The notes beneath the pieces are model-generated. The model saw only the letters and a list, made by a program, of their open reading frames with translations. It was not told where the DNA came from and ran no database searches. A stretch of 64,000 nucleotides of DNA from Candidatus Sphingomonas excrementigallinarum (GTDB lineage: Bacteria; Pseudomonadota; Alphaproteobacteria; Sphingomonadales; Sphingomonadaceae), in the NCBI GenBank assembly GCA_019112965.1, contig DXIH01000037.1, positions 35,566 to 99,565 on the forward strand. Reading direction: 5' to 3'. Of this stretch, positions 45,319 through 54,549 are shown piece after piece (positions within the stretch are counted from its first letter, which is position 1; the number at the start of each line of letters is the position of its first letter). A program made the translations under genes and the position numbers.

Positions 45319-46692
45319 TCACGCCCCGCCCGTTGGGATGTCGTCACGCAGGGCGGCCACGACACGCGACAGCCCCACTCCGTTCGACCCCTTGATCAGC
45401 ACCACGTCATCCGGTGCGATGATCGCGGCCAGCGCCTCGCGCGCGGCCTTCGCATCGGGCACATGGACGAAATCGACCCGCCCCTCAAGCGCAGCAGCCA
45501 GCGGCGCCATCGATTCACCGACCAGCAGCGCCCATTCGACGCGCGCCGCGAGGATCGGCTCGGCCAGCCCGGCGTGATAATCGGCGGAGTCCTCGCCCAG
45601 TTCGCGCATCTCGCCCAGTATCGCAATGTGGCGGCCGGGCTCCTCGGCCAGCACCGCCAGCGTCGCGCGCATCGAGGCGGGATTGGCGTTGTAGCTTTCG
45701 TCGATGACCAGTGCGCCATTGGCGGCCCGGAACCGCGCACCGCGTCCGGCAAGGCCACCCAGTTCGGCCAGCGCCAACCCGGCCAGCCCCAGATCGCCCC
45801 CCGCCGCATCCACGGCGGCGATCACCGCGAGGGCATTGGACACCCAATGCCGCCCCGGCTGGGACAAGGTGAAATTCAGTTCCTTGTCGCCCAGCTTGGC
45901 GGTGACGAAGCTGCCGCCGGTGGGGCCGCGCATCGCCTCGACCGCGCGGACATCGGCGGCGGGGTCGAAGCCGAAGGTCACGATGCGGTCGGCATAAGGC
46001 CTGGCCGCCGCGATCAGCCGGTCGCGGTGCGGACTGTCATAGGGAATGATCGCGGTGCCGCCGGGCTGAAGCCCCTGGAAAATCTCGCCCTTGGCATCGG
46101 CAATGGCGGATTCGTCCGGGAAAAACTCGGTGTGCGCGGGCGCGATGGCGGTAACGATCGCGATGTGCGGACGCACCATCGCGGTCAGCGCGGACAGTTC
46201 GCCCGCATGGTTCATCCCCATCTCGAACACGCCCGCTTGGCAATCACGCGGCATCCGCGCGAGGCTCAAGGGCACGCCGGTATGGTTGTTGTAGCTCTTG
46301 ACCGAACGATGCACCGCTCCCCGCCAACCGCGTTCGAGGGCGGCGTAGAGCGCTTCCTTGGCGCTGGTCTTGCCGACCGATCCGGTGACGCCGATGATCG
46401 TCGCCTGCGTCCGGGCGCGGCTGGCACGGGCCAGGTCTTCGAGCGCGCGGAAGCTGTCGGCGACGCGGACATGGGGATGATCGGTCGGATTGCTGACCAA
46501 AGCCCCCGCCGCGCCCTGCGCGAATGCCTGGTCAAGGAAGCGGTGGCCGTCAGTCGCTTCGCCCGACATGGCGACGAACAGGTCGCCTGGGCCGACCTCG
46601 CGGCTGTCAAAGGCAACGCCCGATACGGCGAAGTCAGCGGACGCGGTTCCGCCGGTCGCGGCCGCAATCTCCTGCGCGGTCCACAGGGTCAT
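45319..46692 (-). CDS. murF: UDP-MurNAc-tripeptide--D-alanyl-D-alanine ligase
   Basis: Mur ligase adding D-Ala-D-Ala, 457 residues. P-loop GVTGSVGKTSAKEAL (about 100-114), SYNNHTGVPLSLA, GMNHAGEL, and DESYNANPASMRA in the C-terminal domain are diagnostic of MurF. Its ATG overlaps the stop of a 43-codon ORF that itself overlaps murE. Confidence 0.95.
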   Translation of the reverse strand: MTLWTAQEIAAATGGTASADFAVSGVAFDSREVGPGDLFVAMSGEATDGHRFLDQAFAQGAAGALVSNPTDHPHVRVADSFRALEDLARASRARTQATIIGVTGSVGKTSAKEALYAALERGWRGAVHRSVKSYNNHTGVPLSLARMPRDCQAGVFEMGMNHAGELSALTAMVRPHIAIVTAIAPAHTEFFPDESAIADAKGEIFQGLQPGGTAIIPYDSPHRDRLIAAARPYADRIVTFGFDPAADVRAVEAMRGPTGGSFVTAKLGDKELNFTLSQPGRHWVSNALAVIAAVDAAGGDLGLAGLALAELGGLAGRGARFRAANGALVIDESYNANPASMRATLAVLAEEPGRHIAILGEMRELGEDSADYHAGLAEPILAARVEWALLVGESMAPLAAALEGRVDFVHVPDAKAAREALAAIIAPDDVVLIKGSNGVGLSRVVAALRDDIPTGGA

Positions 46693-46820
46693 TTGCGCTC
46701 CTCGGGGGTCTTTGCGCCATAATGGAGCGACAGCTTGGGGCGGGCCCGCACGGGCGCTTCCGGCTGCCCGGCATCGGCCTTGTCGTTCGGGGGCGTCTTG
46801 GTCGGAGCTTGAGCGCTCAT
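46689..46820 (-). CDS. 43-residue ORF coupled between murE and murF
   Basis: ATG at 46820 overlaps the murE TGA (ATGA), and its own TGA overlaps the murF ATG (ATGA), so the ORF exactly fills the space between the two genes in frame. The product starts MSAQAPTKTPPNDKADAGQP, is Pro/Ala/Lys-rich and probably disordered in the first half, and ends in a basic segment RPKLSLHYGAKTPEERK. No membrane helix or known domain. Exact double overlap argues that it is translated, if only to pass ribosomes to murF. Confidence 0.6.
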   Translation of the reverse strand: MSAQAPTKTPPNDKADAGQPEAPVRARPKLSLHYGAKTPEERK

Positions 46821-48247
46821 GCCGCGCACTCCCGCGCGACGGTCACGTCGTCGAAGGGCAGGACGAGGTCACCGACGATCTGGCCCTGTTCATGGCCCTT
46901 GCCCGCGATCAGCACGATGTCCTGCTCGCCCGCCTCGGCGATAGCGGCGGCAATGGCCGCGCGACGATCGCCGATCTCGATCGCGCCGGTGGCGCCGCGC
47001 ATCACCTGCGCGCGGATTGCGGCGGGGTCTTCGGTGCGGGGATTGTCGTCGGTCACGATCACCCGGTCGGCGTGCATCGAGGCCACCTGCCCCATCGCCT
47101 CGCGCTTGCCCGGATCACGGTCGCCGCCCGCGCCCAGCACGACGATCAGCCGTCCACCCGCATGCGGCTTGAGTGCAGCGATCGCCGCTTCGATCGCATC
47201 GGGGGTATGGGCATAGTCGACATAGACCGGCGCGCCACTCCGCGCGATGGCCGCCCGCTCCAGTCGCCCGCGCACTGGCTGAAGCCGTGCCAGGTTGGCG
47301 ACGGTCGTCGCGACATCGCCCCCGGTCGCCAACACCAACCCGGCGGCGACCAGCGCGTTGGCCGCCTGATAGGCGCCGATCAGCGGCAGCTGGACCTTGT
47401 GCGTCTGGCCATGCTCATCCTCGATCACCAGCCCCTGGCCCAACAGGGTCGGATGCCGCTCTACCAATTTCAGCGTCGATCCGCGCGTGCCGACCGTCAC
47501 CAGCTTGTTGCCGCGCGCGCGCGCCAGATCGATCACGCGGCCGCTCTCGACCACGTCGGCCCAGACGACCGCCGTGCCGTCCGGCGACAGCACTTCGGAG
47601 AACAACCGCATCTTGGCAGCCAGATAGGCTCCCATGTCGCCATGATAGTCGAGGTGATCGCGCGACAAATTGGTGAAGGCCGCCGCCGACACCTCCAGCC
47701 CTTCGGTACGATACTGGGTCAGGCCGTGGCTCGACGCCTCGAACGCCAGATGGGTCACGCCCTCGCGCGCCAAGCCGGCGACGTTGGACAAAAAGGTCAC
47801 GACATCGGGCGTGGTCAGCCCGGTATAGGTCCGCTCGTCGGCAGTGGTCACGCCCAGCGTCCCGATCGAGGCGGCGTGGTGACCCGCCATGCGCCACAGC
47901 TGGCGCGTCATCTCGACGGTCGAGGTCTTGCCGTTGGTGCCGGTCACCGCCACCGCCGTCGCCGGGAAGGGCGCGAAGAACGCCGCCGCCAGCCGGGCAA
48001 AGGCGGCGCGCGGCTCGTCCGAGGCGATATGGACCGCCCCCTCGACCTTCACACCCGGTCGCGCAACGACCGCGACGGCCCCGCTGCGCACCGCATCCGC
48101 GATGAAATCCTCACCGTTCACCCGCGCGCCCTGGAATGCGCCGAAGATGGTGCCCGGCGCGACCTTGCGGTGGTCGATCGCAAAACCGGAGACAAGGGCG
48201 TCACCGCCCTCTTCGTGATCGTTTCCGGTCAGTTGGTTCAGCTTCAT
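46817..48247 (-). CDS. murE: UDP-MurNAc-dipeptide--meso-diaminopimelate ligase
   Basis: Mur ligase adding the third residue, 476 residues. ATP loop VTGTNGKTSTVEM (about 101-113), FEASSHGL, NLSRDHLDYHG, VDYAHTPDAIE and the specificity motif TDDNPRTED are visible. The DNPR motif indicates meso-diaminopimelate rather than lysine. The ATG at 48247 lies 10 bases after the ftsI stop; the open frame further upstream is a shadow of ftsI. Confidence 0.95.
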   Translation of the reverse strand: MKLNQLTGNDHEEGGDALVSGFAIDHRKVAPGTIFGAFQGARVNGEDFIADAVRSGAVAVVARPGVKVEGAVHIASDEPRAAFARLAAAFFAPFPATAVAVTGTNGKTSTVEMTRQLWRMAGHHAASIGTLGVTTADERTYTGLTTPDVVTFLSNVAGLAREGVTHLAFEASSHGLTQYRTEGLEVSAAAFTNLSRDHLDYHGDMGAYLAAKMRLFSEVLSPDGTAVVWADVVESGRVIDLARARGNKLVTVGTRGSTLKLVERHPTLLGQGLVIEDEHGQTHKVQLPLIGAYQAANALVAAGLVLATGGDVATTVANLARLQPVRGRLERAAIARSGAPVYVDYAHTPDAIEAAIAALKPHAGGRLIVVLGAGGDRDPGKREAMGQVASMHADRVIVTDDNPRTEDPAAIRAQVMRGATGAIEIGDRRAAIAAAIAEAGEQDIVLIAGKGHEQGQIVGDLVLPFDDVTVARECAA

Positions 48248-48257
48248 GCCGCGCCCC

Positions 48258-49976
48258 TTATCGTCCATCCACCGGCGGCGACTTCGGGTCCTGCCACAAG
48301 GTGGGCAGGATGTCCGACTCGTCGATGTCCTTGGTGGCATCGGGCACCACGCCCAGCATCGCGCCGACCCGCGTGATCGTCCGCCCGACCACGGGGGCGG
48401 CGTTCCAGGCTGCGGTCTTCCACCCGAACGTCTCCTTCGTACCCTTTGGCGAGTCGAGCATCGCCACCACCACATAGCGCGGCGCATCCATCGGGAACGC
48501 CGCCGCGAAGGTAGCCACGTTGCGCGACCGATCATAGCCGCCCGCGACCGCCGCCTCGGCGGTGCCGGTCTTGCCGCCGACGCGGTAGCCCGGCGCATCG
48601 CCCTTGCGCCCCGTGCCGCGCATCACGATCAGGCGCAGCATCTGCCGCATCTTGTAGCTGGTCGCCTCGCTGATGACCCGACGCCCCGCTGCCGCATGGC
48701 CCGGCGCGACCTTCATCAGCGTCGCGGGCCGCCAGATGCCGCCATTGACCAGCGCCGCATAGGCCGAGGCCAGGTGCAGCGGCGTCACCGCGATGCCGTG
48801 GCCGTAAGCCGTCGTCATCGTCGTCGTGCGCGCCCAATAGGTGGGCAGCAGCGGACGCCCCTTTTCGCGCAGTTCGATATCGGGCTTGGTATCGAAGCCC
48901 AGCTTCTTGAACATCGCCTGCATCCGCTGCGGCCCGATCTCGTCGGCGATCCGCGCCGTCGCGACGTTGGACGAATACATCAGCGTCTCGGCCATGTTCA
49001 GCCAGCGTTTGGGATCACCCGCTTCGTCATGGATGGTATAGTTCCCGACCTTGAGCGGATGGGTCGCGTCGAAGCGCCGCTGCATCGAGGTGACGACGCC
49101 ATTCTCCATCGCAACCGCCATGGTGATCGGCTTGAAGGTCGAACCCAGCTCGAACACGCTCTGCGTCGTGATGTTGCGCAGTTCCTCGCTGCCCGCCATG
49201 CCGACCCGGTTGGGATTGAAGGTGGGCAGCGAGACCATCGCGATCACTTCGCCGGTGTGCACGTCCAGGATGATGCCACCGCCGCCGCGCGCCGAGAAGG
49301 TGTTCATCGCCCGGCCGAGTTCGCTTTCCAGCGCGGCCTGGGCGCGGGTGTCGATCGACAGCGCGACGGGCTTGCCCGCCTGCGCCGGGTTCAGCAGCCG
49401 CTCGTCGAGCACGCGCTCCATGCCGCTCATCCCATGCCCGTCGGTCGACAGGAAGCCCAGCGCATGGGCGGCGAGCGAGGATTGCGGATACAGGCGCTGC
49501 GTCTCGCGGTCGAAGACCAGGCCGGGTTCGCCGATGGCGTTGACCTGTTCGACCAGCGTGGGGCTGGCACGGCGCTGCAGATAGACGAAATTGGCCTTGC
49601 GGGTCAGCTGGCCGTAGAACCAAGCCTGGTCGCCGCGATCGGGCATCAGCGCGGCGAGGCGCGCGGCGATTTCCATCGGATCGCCGATCAGCTTTTTCGG
49701 ATGGACCGCGATCGTCCAGCTGTCGATGGTGCGCGCCAGCGGCGCACCGTTGCGATCGACGATGTCACCGCGCGCCGCCAGCGTGGCGGTTCGCGTCGCC
49801 GCGTCGGCCGGTCCGGCGAACACCGCCAGCAACATCAGCCGCCCGATGACGACGAGAACCGCCGCACCGAACAGCATCATCAGCATCATCAGGCGCATGT
49901 GCGTCGTCGCGACCAGCGCGTGGCGCTGGCCGGCGGTACGCTGCGTGCCTGTGGGACGCGCGACCAGAACGCTCAA
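48258..49976 (-). CDS. ftsI: Penicillin-binding protein 3 / FtsI, septal transpeptidase
   Basis: Class B PBP of 572 residues: cytoplasmic basic N-terminus, one TM helix (about 28-53), a PBP dimerisation domain (RGDIVDRNGAPLA), and the transpeptidase domain with catalytic STFK (279-282), SSN (335-337) and KTGT (469-472). The start is TTG at 49976, overlapping the ftsL TGA (TTGA). The next in-frame ATG lies just before the TM helix at residue 27. It crosslinks septal peptidoglycan with FtsW. Confidence 0.94.
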   Translation of the reverse strand: MSVLVARPTGTQRTAGQRHALVATTHMRLMMLMMLFGAAVLVVIGRLMLLAVFAGPADAATRTATLAARGDIVDRNGAPLARTIDSWTIAVHPKKLIGDPMEIAARLAALMPDRGDQAWFYGQLTRKANFVYLQRRASPTLVEQVNAIGEPGLVFDRETQRLYPQSSLAAHALGFLSTDGHGMSGMERVLDERLLNPAQAGKPVALSIDTRAQAALESELGRAMNTFSARGGGGIILDVHTGEVIAMVSLPTFNPNRVGMAGSEELRNITTQSVFELGSTFKPITMAVAMENGVVTSMQRRFDATHPLKVGNYTIHDEAGDPKRWLNMAETLMYSSNVATARIADEIGPQRMQAMFKKLGFDTKPDIELREKGRPLLPTYWARTTTMTTAYGHGIAVTPLHLASAYAALVNGGIWRPATLMKVAPGHAAAGRRVISEATSYKMRQMLRLIVMRGTGRKGDAPGYRVGGKTGTAEAAVAGGYDRSRNVATFAAAFPMDAPRYVVVAMLDSPKGTKETFGWKTAAWNAAPVVGRTITRVGAMLGVVPDATKDIDESDILPTLWQDPKSPPVDGR

Positions 49977-50641
49977 CGCCGCCGCCGCGATTCGGTCTTG
50001 GCGCCTTTCAGAATGTCACCCAGCGTCGTGTCGGACAGCAGCTGGCGGTCGAGCATCGCGACCGCTTCCGGGCGAACCTTCGCGACGGCGGCGGCGGTGC
50101 GGACGGTGGCGAGCGGCGCGGGCTTGGCCTTCTTGCCGCTGACGACATGCTCGGACACGGCCTGGACGATCTGGGGCTTGGGCAGGTCGACCTTGGCGAG
50201 GCGGACGACGGGGGCGGGCGCGTTGGGCTTGGCCGGGGCGGCAGGCGTGGCGGCGGCAGCCACGGCGTCCGGCTGGACGACGACGGGGGCGGGCTGCGAG
50301 GGGACGAGCAGTGCGGCGGTCTGGATCGCGCCCTCGGCAGGGCCACGCGTCACGTCGAGCGAGGCCAGCTGCGCCTCGTCACCGACGAACTGGCCCGCCA
50401 CCGGCGCGGTCAGCGCCAGCGTGTCGCCGTTCCACTTTTCCAGCTGGACCAGGTTGGCGCGGGTGTCGAATTCGGTCTCCAGCGCGCGGATGTCCCGCTG
50501 CGCAGCGGCGATGCGGCCGTTGACGTCGTCGAGCTTCTTGCGCTCCGCCGCCACCTGCAAGGAGACGAGGTAGAATCCCAGGACGACTGCGACGCAGCTC
50601 CCGAACCACCCTATCCCCCTCAACCGATACGCCGCCGTCAT
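49973..50641 (-). CDS. ftsL: FtsL-like divisome protein with long C-terminal extension
   Basis: A 222-residue bitopic protein in the usual ftsL position between rsmH and ftsI. An N-terminal TM helix (about 10-30, [20 protein letters not shown]) is followed by a coiled coil (about 31-75, [20 protein letters not shown]). Unlike the normal 90-130-residue FtsL there is a further part rich in Ala, Pro and Val (about 105-222) ending in RRRR. Assignment rests mainly on position and topology. Confidence 0.8.
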   Translation of the reverse strand: MTAAYRLRGIGWFGSCVAVVLGFYLVSLQVAAERKKLDDVNGRIAAAQRDIRALETEFDTRANLVQLEKWNGDTLALTAPVAGQFVGDEAQLASLDVTRGPAEGAIQTAALLVPSQPAPVVVQPDAVAAAATPAAPAKPNAPAPVVRLAKVDLPKPQIVQAVSEHVVSGKKAKPAPLATVRTAAAVAKVRPEAVAMLDRQLLSDTTLGDILKGAKTESRRRR

Positions 50642-51618
50642 ACGCCAAACTCCTGACTCAACTCGCCCCCCGGCGCCCTACCCTTTTCCGCCGACCAGGC
50701 CGGGGATTCCGTACGCGTCGCAAAACGCAGCGTCGCCGATCGCGCGCGCGGATTGCGAGCCAGTTCCGCTTCGCCGGCGCGCACCGCCTTGCCGACCTGC
50801 GCAAAGCTGGGCGCCCGCGCCGCCGCCTGTTCGGGCAGATGGCGGGACCCCCCCGGCATCTGCCCGGCACGCTCGCGCAAGAAGCGCTTGACCATGCGAT
50901 CTTCCAGACTGTGGAACGTCACCACCGCCAAGCGACCACCCGGCTTCAGCGCACGCTCGGCCGCGGCCAGTCCGTCGGCCAGCTCGTCCAGCTCGCGGTT
51001 CACATGGATGCGGATCGCCTGGAAGGTCCGGGTCGCCGGGTCCTTCTTGTCATGCGGGCGATAGCCCAGCGCGCGGCGGACCACCGCGGCCAGCTCGCCG
51101 GTGCGGGTCAGCGGACGCGCGGCGACGATCGCCTGCGCCACCCGGCGCGAACGCGGCTCCTCGCCGTAATGATAGAGGACATCGGCGATCGCGGCTTCGT
51201 CGGCGGTGTTCAGGAAATCGGCCGCCGACTCGCCCGCCTGCGCCATGCGCATGTCGAGCGGCCCGTCGCCCTGGAAGGAAAAGCCGCGCTCCGCCTGGTC
51301 GAGCTGCATCGAGGACACCCCGATATCCAGCACCACGCCATCGACGCGAGCGTCCAGTTCCTGGTCCAGCCCCGAAAATTCGTGGTGGATCAGGGTCAGT
51401 CCCGGCTCAGCGGCGACCAGCGCCTGGCCGTTCGCGATCGCATCGGGATCGCGATCGAAGGCCACGACCTTCGCGCCGCGCCCCAGCATCGCGCGGGTAT
51501 AACCGCCCGCCCCGAACGTGCCGTCGACATGCGTCTCGCCGGGGGCGATGGCGAGCGCGTCGAGGACTTCGTCGAGCAGGACGGGGATGTGCGGGGCGTC
51601 GCTCAGGGCACCGCTCAC
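50638..51618 (-). CDS. rsmH: 16S rRNA (cytosine-1402-N4)-methyltransferase
   Basis: SAM-dependent methyltransferase (formerly MraW) of 326 residues acting on C1402 of 16S rRNA. Motifs: [27 protein letters not shown] (SAM loop), [31 protein letters not shown] and [17 protein letters not shown] start at 51618 overlaps the mraZ TGA (GTGA); the extra 8 residues up to 51642 lie in mraZ and are not needed. Confidence 0.94.
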   Translation of the reverse strand: MSGALSDAPHIPVLLDEVLDALAIAPGETHVDGTFGAGGYTRAMLGRGAKVVAFDRDPDAIANGQALVAAEPGLTLIHHEFSGLDQELDARVDGVVLDIGVSSMQLDQAERGFSFQGDGPLDMRMAQAGESAADFLNTADEAAIADVLYHYGEEPRSRRVAQAIVAARPLTRTGELAAVVRRALGYRPHDKKDPATRTFQAIRIHVNRELDELADGLAAAERALKPGGRLAVVTFHSLEDRMVKRFLRERAGQMPGGSRHLPEQAAARAPSFAQVGKAVRAGEAELARNPRARSATLRFATRTESPAWSAEKGRAPGGELSQEFGV

Positions 51619-52115
51619 AGCGCGATCCCCTTTTCCTGGCAATGGAACCGCGCGGCCGAGATCATCTTGGCGGGCAGACCCGGCGTCTCGACCAGCGTCT
51701 TGGGGTCCCAGATTTCGATATAGTCGAACGTGCCCCAGAAAAAGGCGTGGCCGGTGATCCCGGCATGGAAACGGGGAAAGCCCGGCATGATGAAACGGCC
51801 CGACCCATCGAAGGGCACCGCCTCGCCATTCGCCAGGTCGCGCTTGATATTATAGTCGATGCGGCCGTCGGGCCCGCGCGACATCTCGGTTCGCGCGTCC
51901 AGCTCCTTCTTCAGCACGGCAACATAACCCGGGTCATAGGCGATCAGACAACGCTCGGTTTCATGGACCGCAATGATGATGGTCCCGCCATCCTTTCCGT
52001 CGGGGCGCGGCGCATTTTGGGCCAGCGTGGAGCGGAGTGCATTGGGGATGGCGACGCGACCCTTGTCGTCGACAAGGCCAATGCCACTTCCCTGATACAA
52101 ACCCCTTTCGGACAC
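51615..52115 (-). CDS. mraZ: Transcriptional regulator MraZ
   Basis: First gene of the dcw cluster, an AbrB-like repressor of its own operon; 166 residues from the GTG at 52115. Two SpoVT/AbrB-like repeats are visible: [16 protein letters not shown] and [21 protein letters not shown] lies 5-6 bases before the GTG. An ATG at 52130 or 52160 could also serve. Upstream at 52241-52275 are four GGGA boxes with a 10-bp period that fit MraZ operators. Confidence 0.92.
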   Translation of the reverse strand: MSERGLYQGSGIGLVDDKGRVAIPNALRSTLAQNAPRPDGKDGGTIIIAVHETERCLIAYDPGYVAVLKKELDARTEMSRGPDGRIDYNIKRDLANGEAVPFDGSGRFIMPGFPRFHAGITGHAFFWGTFDYIEIWDPKTLVETPGLPAKMISAARFHCQEKGIAL

Positions 52116-52227
52116 GCCAACCTCGCACATGGCGCGCACGGCCTCACCATTTCGAAACACGACCCTCGCCGCATTCCGACCATTTCTGGATCACAGTGAG
52201 CCTGCCCCTCTGTTAGGACTCGGTTTA

Positions 52228-52280
52228 CCTATAGCATAACCGGGAGGCAACGGGATTTTTGGGGATGACCGGGGAAATCA
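52228..52280 (-). promoter_or_regulatory. Promoter region of the dcw cluster with phased MraZ boxes
   Basis: On the plus strand CGGGA, CGGGA, GGGGA and GGGGA begin at 52241, 52251, 52261 and 52271, an exact 10-bp period. MraZ of E. coli binds TGGGN repeats separated by 5 bases, the same spacing. On the minus strand a TATGCTATAG sequence (52229-52238) just downstream could be the -10 region, so bound MraZ would cover the -35 area. The rest of the gap from 52281 to 52543 holds no recognisable gene. Confidence 0.65.
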
Positions 52281-52543
52281 TGTCTGAAAACGGCGCAATG
52301 CGACGAACGGCTGGGCGACGGACGGGAAGAGGCCATCATGACCGCTGGTCGAAAACGCCCGATTTCCGCCGATGGGGCGCGCATTCCCCGGATTTCCCCG
52401 ACATCGACCACGCAGGACAGCGGCCACAGCCAGCTTAACTTCCATTAAGTAAAAAGTCCGAACCGGCCAAAAACGACCGGCGATGTCAGGCGCCGACGCT
52501 CGAACATGGCAGCCGCGCCAAAGGGCCGGTCGCGATGCGGCGA

Positions 52544-52822
52544 TCAGTGTGCGGGTTCGGCCGGGGCCTGGGTGTTGACCGGCGCCGGCGCAACGCCGAG
52601 CTCGGCCAGCGGCTCGTTGCTCGCCGGGGTCGTCGCGTTGGTCACAGTCATATCAGCGACCATGTTGGACTGCGCCGCACCAGCCGCCACGACCGGCGGC
52701 TCGTCGCGGTTGAGCGAGCCCAGAATCGTGCTGGCGATGGCGATCAGAAGGATGACGGCGGCAAGGCCGATCATGCCGACTTTCACGCGCTGCATGATAT
52801 GATGGTGGTCGGGTGACTTCAT
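52544..52822 (-). CDS. Small single-pass membrane protein of unknown function
   Basis: A 92-residue protein: short basic N-terminus with MKSPDHHHIMQRVKVG, one TM helix (about 17-37, MIGLAAVILLIAIASTILG), then a periplasmic Ala/Pro/Val-rich tail ending PAEPAH. No family recognised. No convincing ribosome site at 52822; a second ATG at 52795 (MQRVKVG) is possible. It lies between mraZ and cysK on the same strand. Confidence 0.6.
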   Translation of the reverse strand: MKSPDHHHIMQRVKVGMIGLAAVILLIAIASTILGSLNRDEPPVVAAGAAQSNMVADMTVTNATTPASNEPLAELGVAPAPVNTQAPAEPAH

Positions 52823-52885
52823 GGAATTTGGGTATACTATCTCGTGCGCCGCATTCTGTCGACCTCCGACGCGCCGGGGCAGCGG

Positions 52886-53851
52886 CTATAGCCCCTTTTC
52901 GGCCCGCCACGCCGGGTTGTGGAGCGTGGAGAGGTAACGAAATCCGGTATCGCACAAAATGGTTGCGATCCGCTTATCCGGCCCCAACTGACGCGCCAGC
53001 GCCACCGCGCCCGCGACGTTGATGCCGGAGGACAGGCCCAGGCACAGCCCCTCCTCGCTCAGCAACCGCTGCACCCAATACCAGCCTTCGGCATCGGACA
53101 AGCGGAACTGGGTATCGATCGGCGCCCCTTCCAGATTGGCGGTGATCCGCCCCTGGCCGATGCCCTCGGCCACCGACGATCCTTCGGACTTCAATTCGCC
53201 ATGGGCATAATAATCGTACAGCGCCGCACCATACGGATCGCTGAGCGCGATCGTCACGGACTCGTCGTGCGCCTTCAGGCCCAGGCCGACGCCCGCCAGC
53301 GTACCGCCGGTCCCCGCCGCGCAGGTGAAGCCGTCGATTCGCCCGCCCATCTGGTTCCAGATTTCCTCGGCCGTGCCGACGATATGTGCGCGGCGATTGG
53401 CGATATTGTCGAACTGGTTGGCCCAGATCGCATTGTCCGTCTCCTCGGCGATGCGGCGCGAGGTGTGGACGAAGTGACACGGGCTGGAATAGGGCGCGGC
53501 GGGCACCAACACCAGCTCGGCCCCCAGCGCGCGCAACGTGTCCATCTTCTCGCGGCTCTGTGTCTCGGGCATCACGATGATCGTGCGATAGCCCTTGGCA
53601 TTGGCGACCAGCGCCAGGCCGATGCCGGTATTGCCCGCTGTCCCCTCGACGATCGTGCCGCCGGGCTTCAACAGTCCACGCGCCTCGGCATCCTCGACGA
53701 TGAACAGGGCCGCGCGATCCTTCACGCTGGCGCCCGGATTGGCGAATTCGCACTTGCCATAAATGTCGCAGCCCGTGGCCTCGCTCGGGCCCTTCAGGCG
53801 GACGAGCGGGGTGTTGCCGATCAGGGCCAGCGTATCGGAGATCACTTCCAT
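52886..53851 (-). CDS. cysK: Cysteine synthase A (O-acetylserine sulfhydrylase)
   Basis: PLP enzyme of 321 residues making cysteine from O-acetylserine and sulfide. It starts IGNTPLVRLKGP; the PLP lysine Lys44 is in NPGASVKDRAAL, substrate loop VEGTAGNTGIGLA, phosphate-binding AGTGGTLAGVG and the LGLSSGINVAGA loop are visible. The extended C-terminus (TLHNPAWRAEKGL) resembles the CysK/CBS-like subgroup common in sphingomonads, so cystathionine beta-synthase-like activity cannot be ruled out. Confidence 0.88.
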   Translation of the reverse strand: MEVISDTLALIGNTPLVRLKGPSEATGCDIYGKCEFANPGASVKDRAALFIVEDAEARGLLKPGGTIVEGTAGNTGIGLALVANAKGYRTIIVMPETQSREKMDTLRALGAELVLVPAAPYSSPCHFVHTSRRIAEETDNAIWANQFDNIANRRAHIVGTAEEIWNQMGGRIDGFTCAAGTGGTLAGVGLGLKAHDESVTIALSDPYGAALYDYYAHGELKSEGSSVAEGIGQGRITANLEGAPIDTQFRLSDAEGWYWVQRLLSEEGLCLGLSSGINVAGAVALARQLGPDKRIATILCDTGFRYLSTLHNPAWRAEKGL

Positions 53852-54038
53852 GCCGCCTAGATGGCCCCTGCCCCGCCATCGGGCAAGTCAAGCCTTGCTT
53901 GGGCTCACACAAGCTGGATCGCGCGGGCTCAGTCAGCGCATGCAGGGAGTGGCGACCCGAAATGTTGGACATTAGGACGCCTGACCTGCAGGTCGTGCTT
54001 GACGCCGGGTTGCTGCATTTGCGAAGCACCGCCTCGCT

Positions 54039-54425
54039 ATGAAAAGCCTCCTCCCCGTTTTCGTCGCCGCACCGCTGCTCGCCCTGGCAGCGTGCAACTC
54101 CAAGCCCAGCCAGCCCGAGGTCGTCGATACCAATCCCGACCCCATGGCCAACATCCTCGCCAACCGCGCGCCGGTCGAGCTGCCGCCCGCGATCAAGGCG
54201 GAAAAGAGCCTTCGCTGCAAGGACAACAGCCTGGTCTTCGTCACCTTCTTCGAGGGCGACAAGCAGGCCAATGTCCGCCTGAAGCAGGGCGATGCTCCGG
54301 TGATCCTGAAGGCGCCTGCCGCCGGTGAGCCGCTGACCGCCGAGGGCGGCTGGAAGATGACCGGCGACGAAAAGGCCGTCACCCTGACCACGCCGAAGAA
54401 GCCCGCGCAGGTCTGCCACATCTGA
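54039..54425 (+). CDS. MliC-like lipoprotein
   Basis: A 128-residue precursor with signal peptide and lipobox LAAC (Cys19). After a linker the C-terminal part (about 55-128) shows SLRCKDNSLVFVTFFEGDKQ, VRLKQGDAPVIL, GGWKMTGDEKAVTL and a final Cys, the layout of MliC/PliC c-type lysozyme inhibitors (two Cys framing a small beta barrel). The match is by pattern only. A terminator at 54483 follows. Confidence 0.6.
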   Translation: MKSLLPVFVAAPLLALAACNSKPSQPEVVDTNPDPMANILANRAPVELPPAIKAEKSLRCKDNSLVFVTFFEGDKQANVRLKQGDAPVILKAPAAGEPLTAEGGWKMTGDEKAVTLTTPKKPAQVCHI

Positions 54426-54482
54426 TCCGTGGCGCATTCAGCCTTGGCGTCGCTTGATCGACGATAAGGACTTGATCGAAAA

Positions 54483-54518
54483 CCGGCCGGCGGGGATATC
54501 TCCGTCGGCCTTTTCTTT
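54483..54518 (+). terminator. Terminator after the MliC-like gene
   Basis: GGCCGGCGG and CCGTCGGCC pair around GGATATCT and are followed by TTTTCTTT. Its presence makes translation of the parA-like gene from the in-frame start at 54454 unlikely. Confidence 0.75.
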
Positions 54519-54549
54519 GGGCCGTGTCGGGAGGTCGGAGAGAAAAGCC

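Noticed and set aside
48246-50573. 775-codon plus-strand open frame opposite ftsI and ftsL
   Set aside because: Shadow frame of a high-GC region; no domain, and the opposite strand has the PBP motifs.
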